Origin: Undaria pinnatifida
Lineage: Eukaryota; Sar; Phaeophyceae; Laminariales; Alariaceae
Assembly (NCBI GenBank): GCA_012845835.1
Contig: JABAKD010000010.1
Location: forward strand, 2,227,501-2,291,500
DNA: 64,000 nucleotides
Reading direction: 5' to 3'
In this document: positions 36,401-48,400 of the stretch, piece by piece
Layout of the letters: each line of letters opens with the position of its first letter
How positions within the stretch are numbered: the stretch's first letter is position 1
Translations under genes and position numbers: made by a program
The notes under the pieces: generated by a model
Told to the model about the DNA's origin: nothing
The model's database searches: none
What the model saw: the letters and a program-made list of their open reading frames with translations, nothing else

Positions 36401-39400
36401 CGGCGTTCACAATACCGTTGCGTTCACAGCACCGTTCGCGTTCATAGTACCGTTCACGTTAACAGCACCGTTGGCGTTCACAGTACCGTTCACGTTCACA
36501 GTACCGTTGGCATTCACAGTTCCGTTCACGTTAACAGTATCGTTGGCGTTAACAATACCGTCGGCGTTTTTGTTCACAGTACCGTTGGCGTTCAGAGTGG
36601 CGCGGAGGTCGAAGGAAGAAGTGGAGAGGGTGACGGAAAGCAAAGGTTACGCCGTGTGTTGAGAATGTGTCGAGAGTAGCATCGATGAGACAATCCAAAG
36701 CGAACGGTTGCCAGCGCAATAAATGCGGGATGGTATATTAGACCACAGCCCATATAACTGTTCCCTTGCGTATTGGTGCTGCCTGCACGGGATGTCTCGT
36801 ACGAACTTGTTTTTTGTTCCATCCGGGTGCTTTTTTCGCCTTTGTTGTGACCATGGGCTAGATTTCAAAGACATGAGCCGATGTGAGAACGTCATCATTA
36901 TAGGGGGACGAAGATTGTCGGTACTATTTTCGATACTGTTGTCGATACTATTGTCGACACTATTGTCGATACCATTGTCGACACTATTGTCGATATTATT
37001 GTCGATACTATTGTCGATACTCCGTAAAAAAACGTAATTGTCTCGCTTGCCAAGGTGTGCGCAGGCAGCGCCCTATTTACCAGCAAGAGCCACAGCCACC
37101 ACAGCAACAGAAAATACGCCGCGTAGCTTGCACCTGAGTTCTGCGTCCCAAGACCTCGAGAACCTACCAGGAATATCAAGAGGAAGCTGCGACAGAGGCC
37201 TACTAACCAAATAATAAAGAGACATGACAACCGTTGAAACGCAGTGGGGGGTTTTGGTTTCACTTTTGTTTTGCGCCTCAGATCGATTTTGGCGGTCGTA
37301 CATTTACTCTGTAGTGTAGTGATCTTCCTTTCCTGTAGATTCGTTCTTCTACATTCTTGACACCCACGCTGCACATTGTCAGATGGGCAACATAAAAAAA
37401 AGAACAGTGAGCAGCAAAATAAGTAGTTTTCCTAGCCGCACCTCTATATCCGATGCAGATCGCTCGTCTTCTTCTTGCGCTTGCCGGCGTTTATACTGCA
37501 GTTCGTTTTCCGTGTCCATCCCCGTCTTCTGACTATCAGCATTATTTGGGCGGTCAGCAGATTCTGGAAAGGTGGACTGGGTTTCGTCGCGGCCGAAAAA
37601 CAGCAACGCGATAGGGACATCGATTCCTTCTCCTGCGTCCTTCTCGAAACGCTTACGTAGGACCGCCATCTCTCTGGCAGACAAACGTACATTCCCCAGT
37701 ACCTGGTGGGAGGAAACATGGTTGTCAGGGGATATCCTGGGTACATCCCCGGTTTTCATAGATGTATCGATATACAAAAGTGGCAATTCACGCCTCTAGA
37801 CTATAGAAGAGAAGGTGTTAGATGGATGTGGCAACAAAACCAGAGACAGTGCATCTATTAGGTTCGGGGAACCATCAATCAGATGGCGTGACCCTAGGCG
37901 AGGTTTACACAATTCGCTGCAAACCATTGATAGCGATCACGCCAAAAAGTGTACGCTGATATTTCAGTTGATCGCGTTTCGTTGCACTCTTCGACGATAC
38001 CAAGTTGGTGAGCTCCGTGTGTGCATCCCGCGTGGCGCCGGCTTCGTCTGTCTGCTAAGCAGCTAACCTCGTCGTAGTATCACCCCAGGCTTGCTGCTAC
38101 AGCAGTAACAACCTCGGTTTGAGAACACTTTTCCTAGTTGGTTAAGGGGACACAAGGAAAAACGCTCTCATATAATTTTCTGTTCGTGATAAGCCGTTTC
38201 AGCCGTTCTTTAGTCCCGATCGCTCTTACCTTGCGCGCTCTTAAACCGGGATACCCACTGAAATCATAATCTAGTCGCCCCTGAAAACCAATATCAATGA
38301 CTCGCCGGGTGAGGGAAAGGGCAGCCACTGTCAACAGCCATACTGCATACCTCCAGAGCGCTTGCAAGACTGCCAGCCGTCGAGAATGCTTCCTGGATGG
38401 AAACCTTCTGTCCTTGGCGTAATGCAGCGGCTTCAGCGGAGAGAATCTTCTTGCGCGCCTGCCCAAGAATACACATCACACGGAATCGCTCAGTACTTCA
38501 CCAATCTCGGGGGGGGGGAGAGTTTTTCTTGTGCGACCCGTACAGTAGTCGCTAAGGTTTGATTCTATGACTTTGATGTCCTGATTTGCGCTTAAGATGG
38601 TACTTGAAGAGTTGAACGGGGATAAACATGAAATAGGCGTCATTACGGTTTAGAAAGCTCTGTATACTGTTGCGCAATTCATCCGTAACATGTTGCGAAA
38701 GGGCTACGATGTGAAGGAAGTAGAGTACAGGAATGCCATGGTTTTCCTCGTTCTTTTATAAACAACCCATGGTGGGCTGCTGACATTTTAGTGTCGCCAA
38801 CTCACCGCATTCTCCACACCGGTGCAAGGCAAAAAGTTCCTTCCAGCCCAGTGCATGAGAGCAGAGAGTGAAATCCTTCCATCGCCAGCTGTGTCGAAAC
38901 GGCGGAGCAGTGAATCGAGGTCCGCTTTCACCATACCTGGGACGTCCCCCAGGCTGCGCACGGCCTGCGGTAAAGCGGGACGATGTGAGCACGACGTGGA
39001 TGTTTGAACTCTACAAAAGAACAATCGGCACATTCGCGGATAGTTCGGCCGTGCGTAGTGCTGCGTCATGGGCTTGCAGAAAGATAACTGATTGTTGAAA
39101 GAGTGTCAACACGTATTATCTATCAATTTTTACACACACACCAGCTGTGAGACCGAGAGTTTTGTCGAAACCTAACCTTGCAAGGTGCGTGTGATACTCC
39201 GACCGCGCGTGCTATGAGGTGTGCCTTTTTCTCTTCGCGGGATAAAGAGGAGTCCGTCGGTGACAAGACATACCTTCCAAAACTCTGCGTGGCTGATGCA
39301 ATCCTTCCCTCTCTCATCAACACGGAAGAACGCCTCCTCCACCGAGTTTCCAGCCAGCTCCGCCCTCGCAAACGCCCTATCCAAAAAGTGGTCACAATCG

Positions 39401-42400
39401 TTTGTGAAACAGGAGGAGGAGGGGGGAGGGGGGGGTCAGGTGAGGGTGTTACATGCTTGCTATCAATTCTGAGGCGTCGGGGGCGGCGTTTTCCACGCAG
39501 CCTTCGTTTTCCATGTTCAGGTGCATGCTACACTAGGGGTGCACCGGAGTTTTCTGAGGCTCCTCGGTTGAGAATCTCTATACCTCGCCCCAAAGCTGAC
39601 GTTCAGAAAAAAGGTACTATTAGCGCGGATAAAGCTCCCATGGCCTAGGTATATAGCGATACTATTTTACATCACAAAGGACATTCCATCGCGATATCGG
39701 GTAGTTCCTCGGTTTAGGACCCCTTTGAGGCAGAAATGTTCAGACCAAAAAAAATGTTACCTCTATGTCGTAGCACGCGTCTTCACTCCAGTCAAAGAGA
39801 TAGTTGGAGTCGCACGCACCTTCGTAAGCCCGTCTCTGCAGTTTTCCCGGCGTTGCCCTTCCCACCCCCTTGCCTCGTGTGGATGAAGGTGACGAGTTCT
39901 CGCAGGCCTACTTTTCCTGTTTCTCCTGGGTCGATGCTTTTCACCACGGTCTTAAGGTGGTTTCTCGCCATTTCTCCTGGTGACAGCATTCCCCAGAATA
40001 TTTCTTCGAGGTCATGCAAGCTGCACGCGTGCGAGGGTGATATACGCGATCGATAGAGAGATGCGTTCATCAGTCATAAAACCAGCTCTTCTGGCAGGCG
40101 GAAGGCACCATCGGCAGACGGTTCGCTAGCAGGGTATTGAGTTAGCCGTTCTGCCATCTCGACGTGACTCACGTCTCGTCCGCAGTTGGACATTTTCACC
40201 AGACGGCAGGGAAAAAAGAAGATACATTGTTAGCCTATCCCTTTCACGACTGCAAAAACTATCCCACACTAATTTCAAGTAATTCGTTCCCAACAGCGTG
40301 GGTGCAACTCTAAAGAGATTACATCAAAGTAAGAAGTGACCCAACCCCAGCCGAGATTGCGCAAACACCGAAATTGTCCAACATCCTGCCAAACCTGATC
40401 TCCCCGGTCCCGTGCTGGTCCATCTCTCGAAATGCTTCGGCCATGCCCAGTCCAGACCTGAAGCCATTCCGACACGTACAGAGTATTGCGGCCGAAATCA
40501 AAACTTTGCGGCCGTTATCAAGATGCTGCGGCCGACGTTAGCGTATTGCGGCCGACATATCTCGTCACGCATAATAACGCGCACCACGTTCAAAGCCAAC
40601 CCACGTTAGGGGCGCAGCAGAAGGTTCTAAGAATTTTCTGAGCTCCTAACACGAGGAGCTCAATATCTCACCATCATCCATCATCACCCGAAGTATGACT
40701 TCGAAGACATTCGTTCGAGCAACGCGACCGACATTTCCATGCGCTAGTCCTTATTAATATACCATATTAGTAGTCATACAGAAACCGATAGTTCCCCACT
40801 GAAGGAGCTTAACCGCACTATAGAAGTTCAGAAGGTAACAAGGTCAGCAACATTATGAGAAACACCATACGCCCCAAAAATGTGCATCCCCTACCGCACT
40901 ATAGAGGGATGACTCCAATACCATATGCCGGATTTGCCTTCGGGGACAGGAACCCGGTCATGATTCCCTTCGTTGTTACATCCCGACCAGTGCTGGCGCC
41001 AAGCGTGCTCATACATAGGACAGCTCACCTCTCCGCGCGTTCCACCGCCCTAACCAAACTTTGCTCCAGCTGCTTACGCCCGGGGACATCGAGGAGCTTC
41101 AACAGTGCCCCCGAGTACCAAACAGTCCCCTTAGCAGACCCACGAAACCGCCTGACCAACAGCATTAACTGTGGGGATTCATTCGAAGGGCAGAGGAAGA
41201 AGAAAAAGTAGCGTATCTGCGGAGCGGGAAGGGAGAACAGCACTAACTGAGGGGGTCAATTCAAAGAGAGGAATGAGAAGGGAGAATAACGTTCGCAGAG
41301 GGGATCCAGTAAATGGGCGCAGATCTTCAGCACTTTGTGGTTGAGGATGCTTGGTTTGGGGCGCATTCGTCTAAAACGCTTACGGCAAAAAATGTCACCG
41401 TAGGGCCACGGCATACGCTACCGTTTACTTTCCGATCTGCTCGAGCAGCTGCCACATCATTGATTTTGTCAAATTGGCTTACGACGCGCGCTGATCCTAA
41501 CGCCTGACGCGGCATGGTACTGGGAACATGACGGAGCGGGGGGGGGGGGGGGGGGGGGGGATACTCGTTGCTTGGTCTACTTGATCATTGACCATTGACC
41601 GAGCATCCCCGTGCAAAATGGAGCACCGTTCCTATTCCTATTAGAAATAGGGACACCACCAACTTTCGGCTGCTCACTATGGCGGAGCGGGAAGGGGGCT
41701 GAGCGTTTCGTCGACCAAACAAACGGGCACATTTGGCGTGTCAACGGGACCTGCGCATTGCGTTTCTGCTCGAATTCTTCGAAAAGAAAAGCTACGTTGT
41801 TCGCATGGTTTTTAAGTCGCTGGGTATTTTCAGCGGAAGTGGAGAGATGAACGAAATTATGTTTGTGCACCCTCTAGTCAGAGAAACAAACATTAGCACT
41901 TGCTCCGTGCAAGGTCTTCAGGGTGCCGCTGCAGTCGACATTCAAACTACGGGGAGAAAATTACAGCAGTGTAGCGCAAACCGACAAAAAATTGCCTACC
42001 GGAGAGAGGAGTTATTGGGAATTGTTTCGTTATGTACCCAAAGACAGGCGAGTACATAGGTAGCAGTGTGGGGTGAAATAGTCAACTGGCCCATACAAAT
42101 TAAAAACCGTAATGAACTCCACGTTCAAGGGAGAAGACATCGTAACTGCCGCCATGGTTTGACCTAGGCGTCGTATACCTCGTCGTAGCCCATGCTGTCG
42201 GCGTCGACGTCACCCCTCCCTCTCCGCCCCAGGCTAGCAAAGGCCCCACCCCCGGCACTTGGACCAGAAACTGCCTCGATATACTTGGAAATTTCCGGAT
42301 TGGTGTCGGACAGAGGGCGCGCTCGTACCTGGGTAGATGTATCAGGTACAGAAAAGTCGTTTTGAGCGCTGAAGATGGGTCGAACCTTCTGTGAACTGAC

Positions 42401-45400
42401 CGCAGGCGCCCATAGATGAACATTGTTTGCGATGCGCGCCATTGTTGCCAACGAGCGAGAAATGGTTTGCAATACGCCACACATTGTCACATTGTCTGCA
42501 CTGCGCCGTGGGTCTGAAAAAGTGATTCTTCTGGGCGAAAGTAACACTCAGCGATTGCGGACGACGAAAACAAAGTACGATACATACGTTCACTATCATA
42601 ACATGCTTGCCTGTAATACTTGGCTGAAGAATTGCATCCGACCAATCATTTTCCCTTGCAATTTACAAGCAACCAAGTCCGTGCCAAACTCCCTCCACAG
42701 CAACAGCAACAAGGAAAATCTTTACGACATTCTTGCCCAAACTAGGCAGAAACCAAGGCACGACTTCTCTTAACTTGTGGGATGATCACTCACACACGGT
42801 CCAAATACCCCATTTATTCGCACACCAGCACACAGTCCGAATGTTCAACGGAAGTGTGGAGATGATGAAGTTCGATTAGTTCGTAGTAACAATGGAAGGC
42901 ATTAACAAATTTCTACCTTCGAGGGAGATTATTATACTTCCTTTTGCGAGGCGAGCGACTGGAGAAGATACCTTGTGCCGCGGCCGTGTTCCTCGCTTCG
43001 TCGCTCCGTGCACGCTTCCGGCGGAACCCGACGCCATCCTCCAATCCCCTCGAATGTTAGGTCCGGAAAGTAAAGGGTGGACCGTGCCAGGGACCGCGCC
43101 CGACGCAGGGAGATCTCCTCCCCGCCCGGGCTCACCGTAGTTGCTGGCGAGGATCTACATCACGGGTCACGTTTGGCGTTACGCGCTGTATAAATACGGA
43201 TCGAGACTGTTCGAACGACTCCAAAGCGTTGACGGGGCCGATATCCCGGTGCTCGACATCTCGTTTCCCATAGAATTCCCGAGTATAATTCGCGTTCATA
43301 TCTTGCCGCCAGCATCAATCAAAGGTGACACAGTGCACATGCTCCAAATATCATACCTCGTGAACGAGACGCTAACATCACATGCGGTCGGAGGCTAAAT
43401 AGTGGTTGAAATGGACGATCCGACACCATTTATAAGCATTTTTAGTATCGGTCTCGCTCGATGATGAAAACTACCCAATGTTTCGACTTAGCATTCATTG
43501 ATCAATTTTCACAGCCCTCCTATTTCTCAATTTTGCTGACGGTGACTATCAGCTAACCTGCGAAGCTTTCTGAACGTTATCTCTCAGATGAGGTAAATAA
43601 TGAACATCCCGAACTCTGCGCCAATGGGACTAGCCTGCTTTTCCCTGGGTGCCTATTTTTTTCATTGCAAATCTTGCATGGGTCGCTGAGAAGCAAAGAG
43701 AGAAGGCAGAGCCGGAATCCGCCCTCGTCAACCAGGTTCCTCAATACGGTGGTGGTCCCTATATAGGGCCGGTATGTGCACTATAGAGGGAAACACCGGC
43801 ACTACAGCGGCAACCGGCACCACCCCCCATACTTCCATTACTGGTTGTTCTCATCTGTGTCAAACAATTTCACAGGCACTATGGAGGGCAACCGGCACTA
43901 CTCAACCGGCACTCTAGAGGGACCACTACTGAATTCGCAAAACATTCTTGACCGATGATGCTGTCTCAGAAAAAAATGTCGATGAGAACAAGGTCAGCCT
44001 GCTGGCACAACATATTCCGTTCTCCCTTATGACAAATCCCCGACGCACTCGCACCACCCCTGTAAACGCACTTAGATCTCAACCCCTCAAGAACCAAACC
44101 CCCGATTGCTGGATTAAGCTACTCGAAAAGACAGTGAGAAAATCCCTGCAGTAACTAAAGTGCCTAAGGTTAACCCAGTTTATTTTTGTTTGTTTATGGA
44201 ACTGACCTGAACCATGCCCACGACCGGGCCTTTCCCAACCATGCCGTGCTTTACGGCCACGCCCCCTCCACTCCCACAATCCTCCGCGGCGGCAGTGCTG
44301 GCAACCACCTCGTATTCCTTGCCACCGGGGTCGACCAGGAACGTAACAAATACGCAAAGATGAGTACCTGGTATCGACCCTAAAATGATCGAACTCATAG
44401 CTGACGTTTGTTCACAATAATTTTATGAAATAGGGTTTGGCATTGAAACAAGTACACGAATCCCACCCCACACGTGACACGCGGAATGATATGCCGATAT
44501 GCTCTACTGTAGAACCGCGAACACTTGTTGGCGCCTTCTTCGAGATATCTATGCCCAACGGGGGCGGCCATCAATTGAGCATATTATGTGATGCTACATC
44601 ATCGTTTCCAATGCTGTTTGCTTTGTTTTATTTTTCTTGGGAGATCTTCTTGGACTCAAGAGTTCATGAAGTCTGTCCTACAACAACAACAAATACACCC
44701 AATGCACCGATGAATTTCCTCACCATGGCCGTCTTCACCACCCCCTTCTGCTGCCGCATCAGCATTCGAAGGGGCAGGGCCAGCGTTCCCACATGCATCA
44801 AGGCGTCCGCATCCCACACATCGACGAACAGGGTACTCCCCGCCATGTAGGTCGCGAAAGCCTGGGCTTCGAAAGGCTGCAACGCAGACATCAAGGGCGG
44901 AAGGATGCTCCCAAATAAGGATGGTCGCTCTCTTAGCTACCACTCTTCGACCTTTATTTTTATTGCGGACGTTTTCCGCTGACGTTGCTTTGGTGTCTTC
45001 TGAATACTTCTCTAGCTGTAGATGTTTCGTCTCACTGGCCTTTCCCTTGTTTTTTTGTCCAACTTTTCTCTCAACAGCGCTCCATCTAGAGCATCGCACG
45101 GGCTCCTACCGTATAGCGCTACAGAAAATAAAGTTCAGCTCCCCAGGTGGCAATGGTGTTACCGTAGGAGATAGAGTATAACATCCTCCGGTGATAATAT
45201 CGAGGGTTTAGGGTTTTTATCGCCCGGATGGTATACTGTGGGGCTATGATATACAACGTTCCCAGAGTGATAAACGTGGGTATCAATACTCCGTTGTGCT
45301 GTTTGTGACAGCTCTCACCTGCATCACAGTCGTATCGATGCTGTGCCGCAATCCCAGAGAAGGCTCGTCCCTTCCATAGCGCCCCTCCCGAACCAAAATA

Positions 45401-48400
45401 TTCAGGCAAGTCGCGCCTCCCCCCTCCGCCTGACAGTTCCACGCCAACACACGAATTAGTTTGTAAGGAACGGGAAGATACTTGTGCCTGACCGGGATGG
45501 TGTGTTTGTGTTCCGGGCTGTATTATATGCAACTGGTTAAAAATGGGCTAGTATCAGACGAGCTTTGACGCAAAATGACGAGTGCGGGGATGGCCGGCAG
45601 CGGTCGGACTCCCCTGCAATGGACGCTCCTCTCGCCGAAGGAAACAAATACTGTGCAAAGATGACGCCGAACTCGCCCCTTAGGACGTGCGACTTTCGCG
45701 ATACGAACCGCACGTTTTCGGGTTACAAGACATGGAAAAAATAAGTGTCAATTTTTCCATCGGTCGAACTCACAGCTGACTTACTACCGTGCTCTACGGT
45801 GGTAATCATTTCGGGAAAACTGCGGGAAATGTAGGACACGGGCGGGCGCGTGTGAAGCAGCTGGCCGAGCCGAGTATAGACCACTCAATTGGCCAAACTC
45901 AAATCTAACGTACTACAAACGTTTTGATGAAATACGATGACGGTATCTCCATCAACCCTTTGCAGGATCGCACCTGATAGAGCCTGTCCCTTTGTCCGTC
46001 TGGTCTGAGAAGCATCCTCTCGGTCCTTGTAGGCAGACACGTATAAAACTGGTACGTGAAATATAACGAAGTAGGCAGGGACATCCCGCCGTCCTCCTCC
46101 CCTTCTCGTCGTTTCCCGTCTTCTCTCGATCCGTTGCTGCCTCCCGGCCCCGTTGGCGCTCGAAATGCGGCGAACTGGAGGGTGATCTCGTGCTTAGCCA
46201 GTGGGTCTGTGGCTTCTAGATCTAGGTCGATCGGGATTTGCTGCGGTCGTGCGGTGTTTACGCCCGTCTCAGCGTAAGAGTCTACCGTATCCTTCATGAC
46301 GTCGGTGAACCCATGGCGACTTAGCCTGTACCAAAGTAAATCGGAGCGTCGAACGTTCGACATATGTGTTGGCGATACAGTAGTGGTCCCTCTATTGTGC
46401 CGGTTGAGTAGTTACGGTTGCCCTATATAGTGCCTGTGAAGTTGTTTGGCACATACTGGTTAGGGAAAACAAGAGTAGTGGCAGTATCTGGAGTAGTGTC
46501 GGTTGCCGCTACAGTGCCGGTATTCCCAGCTGGCGTATACTGGAGTTACAGAGGGACCACTACTACTGTAGTCTCCTTTTTCGTGTTTGGATAAAAACGG
46601 CGCCGAAGTATGTTTTTCTGTTGCAAACGTTCGAATAGAACTGGCATTTTTCTAACGTTGGCAGTGAAGGCTTCCGAAGGCAGCTGCAAAACGACCCAGC
46701 GGATGCAACTCTGGTGCTGTGCACGCCCAGAGGCCAGGGGGGCATCGACTGCCATTTACATTCTGTACATTTTTGCCGCTCGGATATGTAGCGCACCTTG
46801 TACGGCTCGCCCTCGACAAACCCTCCGCGAGCGGCGCGAATCCCCCCACCGCCACAGCCTCCGGTCTGTAGAGACCCAAGTCCGGTTCGCGGTCGGATGT
46901 GACAGCCGTCTGGGCCGACGCTTCAGCGTGTAGAGGCGCTTGTAAGGTTTGGCCCATCAATGACTCCCTCCGTCGGGGCACCTGGTCACATAGATGCTAT
47001 TTAGTACCAGATTGGTCATGAGTATCGTGTTGTTTCACAATATTACGGCATGATTTCTGCTGGTCGACGAGTTTTCGAAACATCACCACATTCACAATAG
47101 TATGTTGCACGGAATCTAAGATTTTTCGCGGAACGTCGTCTTGGCACAGAATGGTTCGGTGGGTGGTGGGGCCTGGATGGAGCATGTATTGCCAAAGGAC
47201 TGGGTCGCATAGTTGCGTCTTACGCTATGCTTTTATCTATTTATACTTAATCGTGACATTCTCGGCTCGAACAAATCAAAACGCGATGCGTGACAAAACC
47301 TCAATCAATACAGCGTATACCCCGCTGATACGAAAGAATATACCGAAACAATGTCATACTATTTTTTACGTTATTTCTCGCGACATACCTTGACGCTTTT
47401 TCTCCATCTATCCCACCCCTGTCCCGTCGCCTGCACGTGTACGTGCCGCTTTCTGATAGGCTTTGGCTGGCGCAGGAAACTTGCGTCGCTGTCGCCTTGT
47501 ACTAGCGAAGGGTTGGTGCTTTCCGAAGAAGAGCCTTCGCTGGTCGACTCTCGTCGAACTGGTTTCTTGTGCTTTACCTAATAGTGGAAACGATTGATAA
47601 GTTCCTGTTTGTAAGAAGGCAACCGTGACTGACTGGTCCATCCAGTGGATATTGCTGTATAAATCGACGCAGCTTGCGAAAATGAGTATCGGCCGTTAAG
47701 TTTATCGAAGTCACAGGTAGGTGACGTGTTGAGAATTTTTTTTTTTCAAGTATAAGTATAAATCTAACCAACCATCAAGACTACGGTATTATCTGGTTTT
47801 TGTCTGTTTGAAGCCTGCTGTGACTGACCGGTCTTTTGGACAGCGCGGCATAAACATAAGCAGAACTACGATATAACCCATCACCAAGCCTACCGTATGA
47901 CAAGGTTTTAGTCTGTTGGAAGCCTACTGTGACTGAATTGATCGAGTGGATAGTGCCGTATAAATAAGCATAAAAATAAGTATACATACAACCAATGAGC
48001 AAACGTACGGTATGTCAGGCGTATGCCATTCGAATCAACAGTCACTAATATATTTATTTTGAGAGCATTTTTTTTAACGGTTCAGGGCCATTCGTTAGAG
48101 TTTCTACTTTATTTACATGTAATGGTCCTTTTTGCGATATACATGGTCATGGAAAAAGTTTTTGCGCTGCGTCAACAAAGTATATGAAGCCCGTTTGTTT
48201 ACGTAAAGTCCGTTTTGGAGCGAGGTACAGAGGTGAAATCGGTGGTGGAGAAGGGGGTACTCCCGCCCACCGCAGCTTGTAGTTCAATCAAATATACCAG
48301 GTGAAAAAAAGGATATATATATATATAAAATGGACGCACGTGCCGCTCGGTGCCGAGTTAATGAACGATCCTCTTCGTCTTTGAGTTTTGGGCAATGTGC

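Noticed and set aside
35802-36662. 286-residue + strand frame of Val-Pro-Leu-Ala-Phe repeats
   Set aside because: It is the translation of the 18-bp minisatellite in an intron plus the antisense of an EF-hand exon.
42164-42178. TAG at 42164 as the stop codon of a gene ending in MGYDEVYDA
   Set aside because: The exon has a donor (GAG|GTATAC) just before, and splicing to 41168 completes an EF-hand pair in phase.
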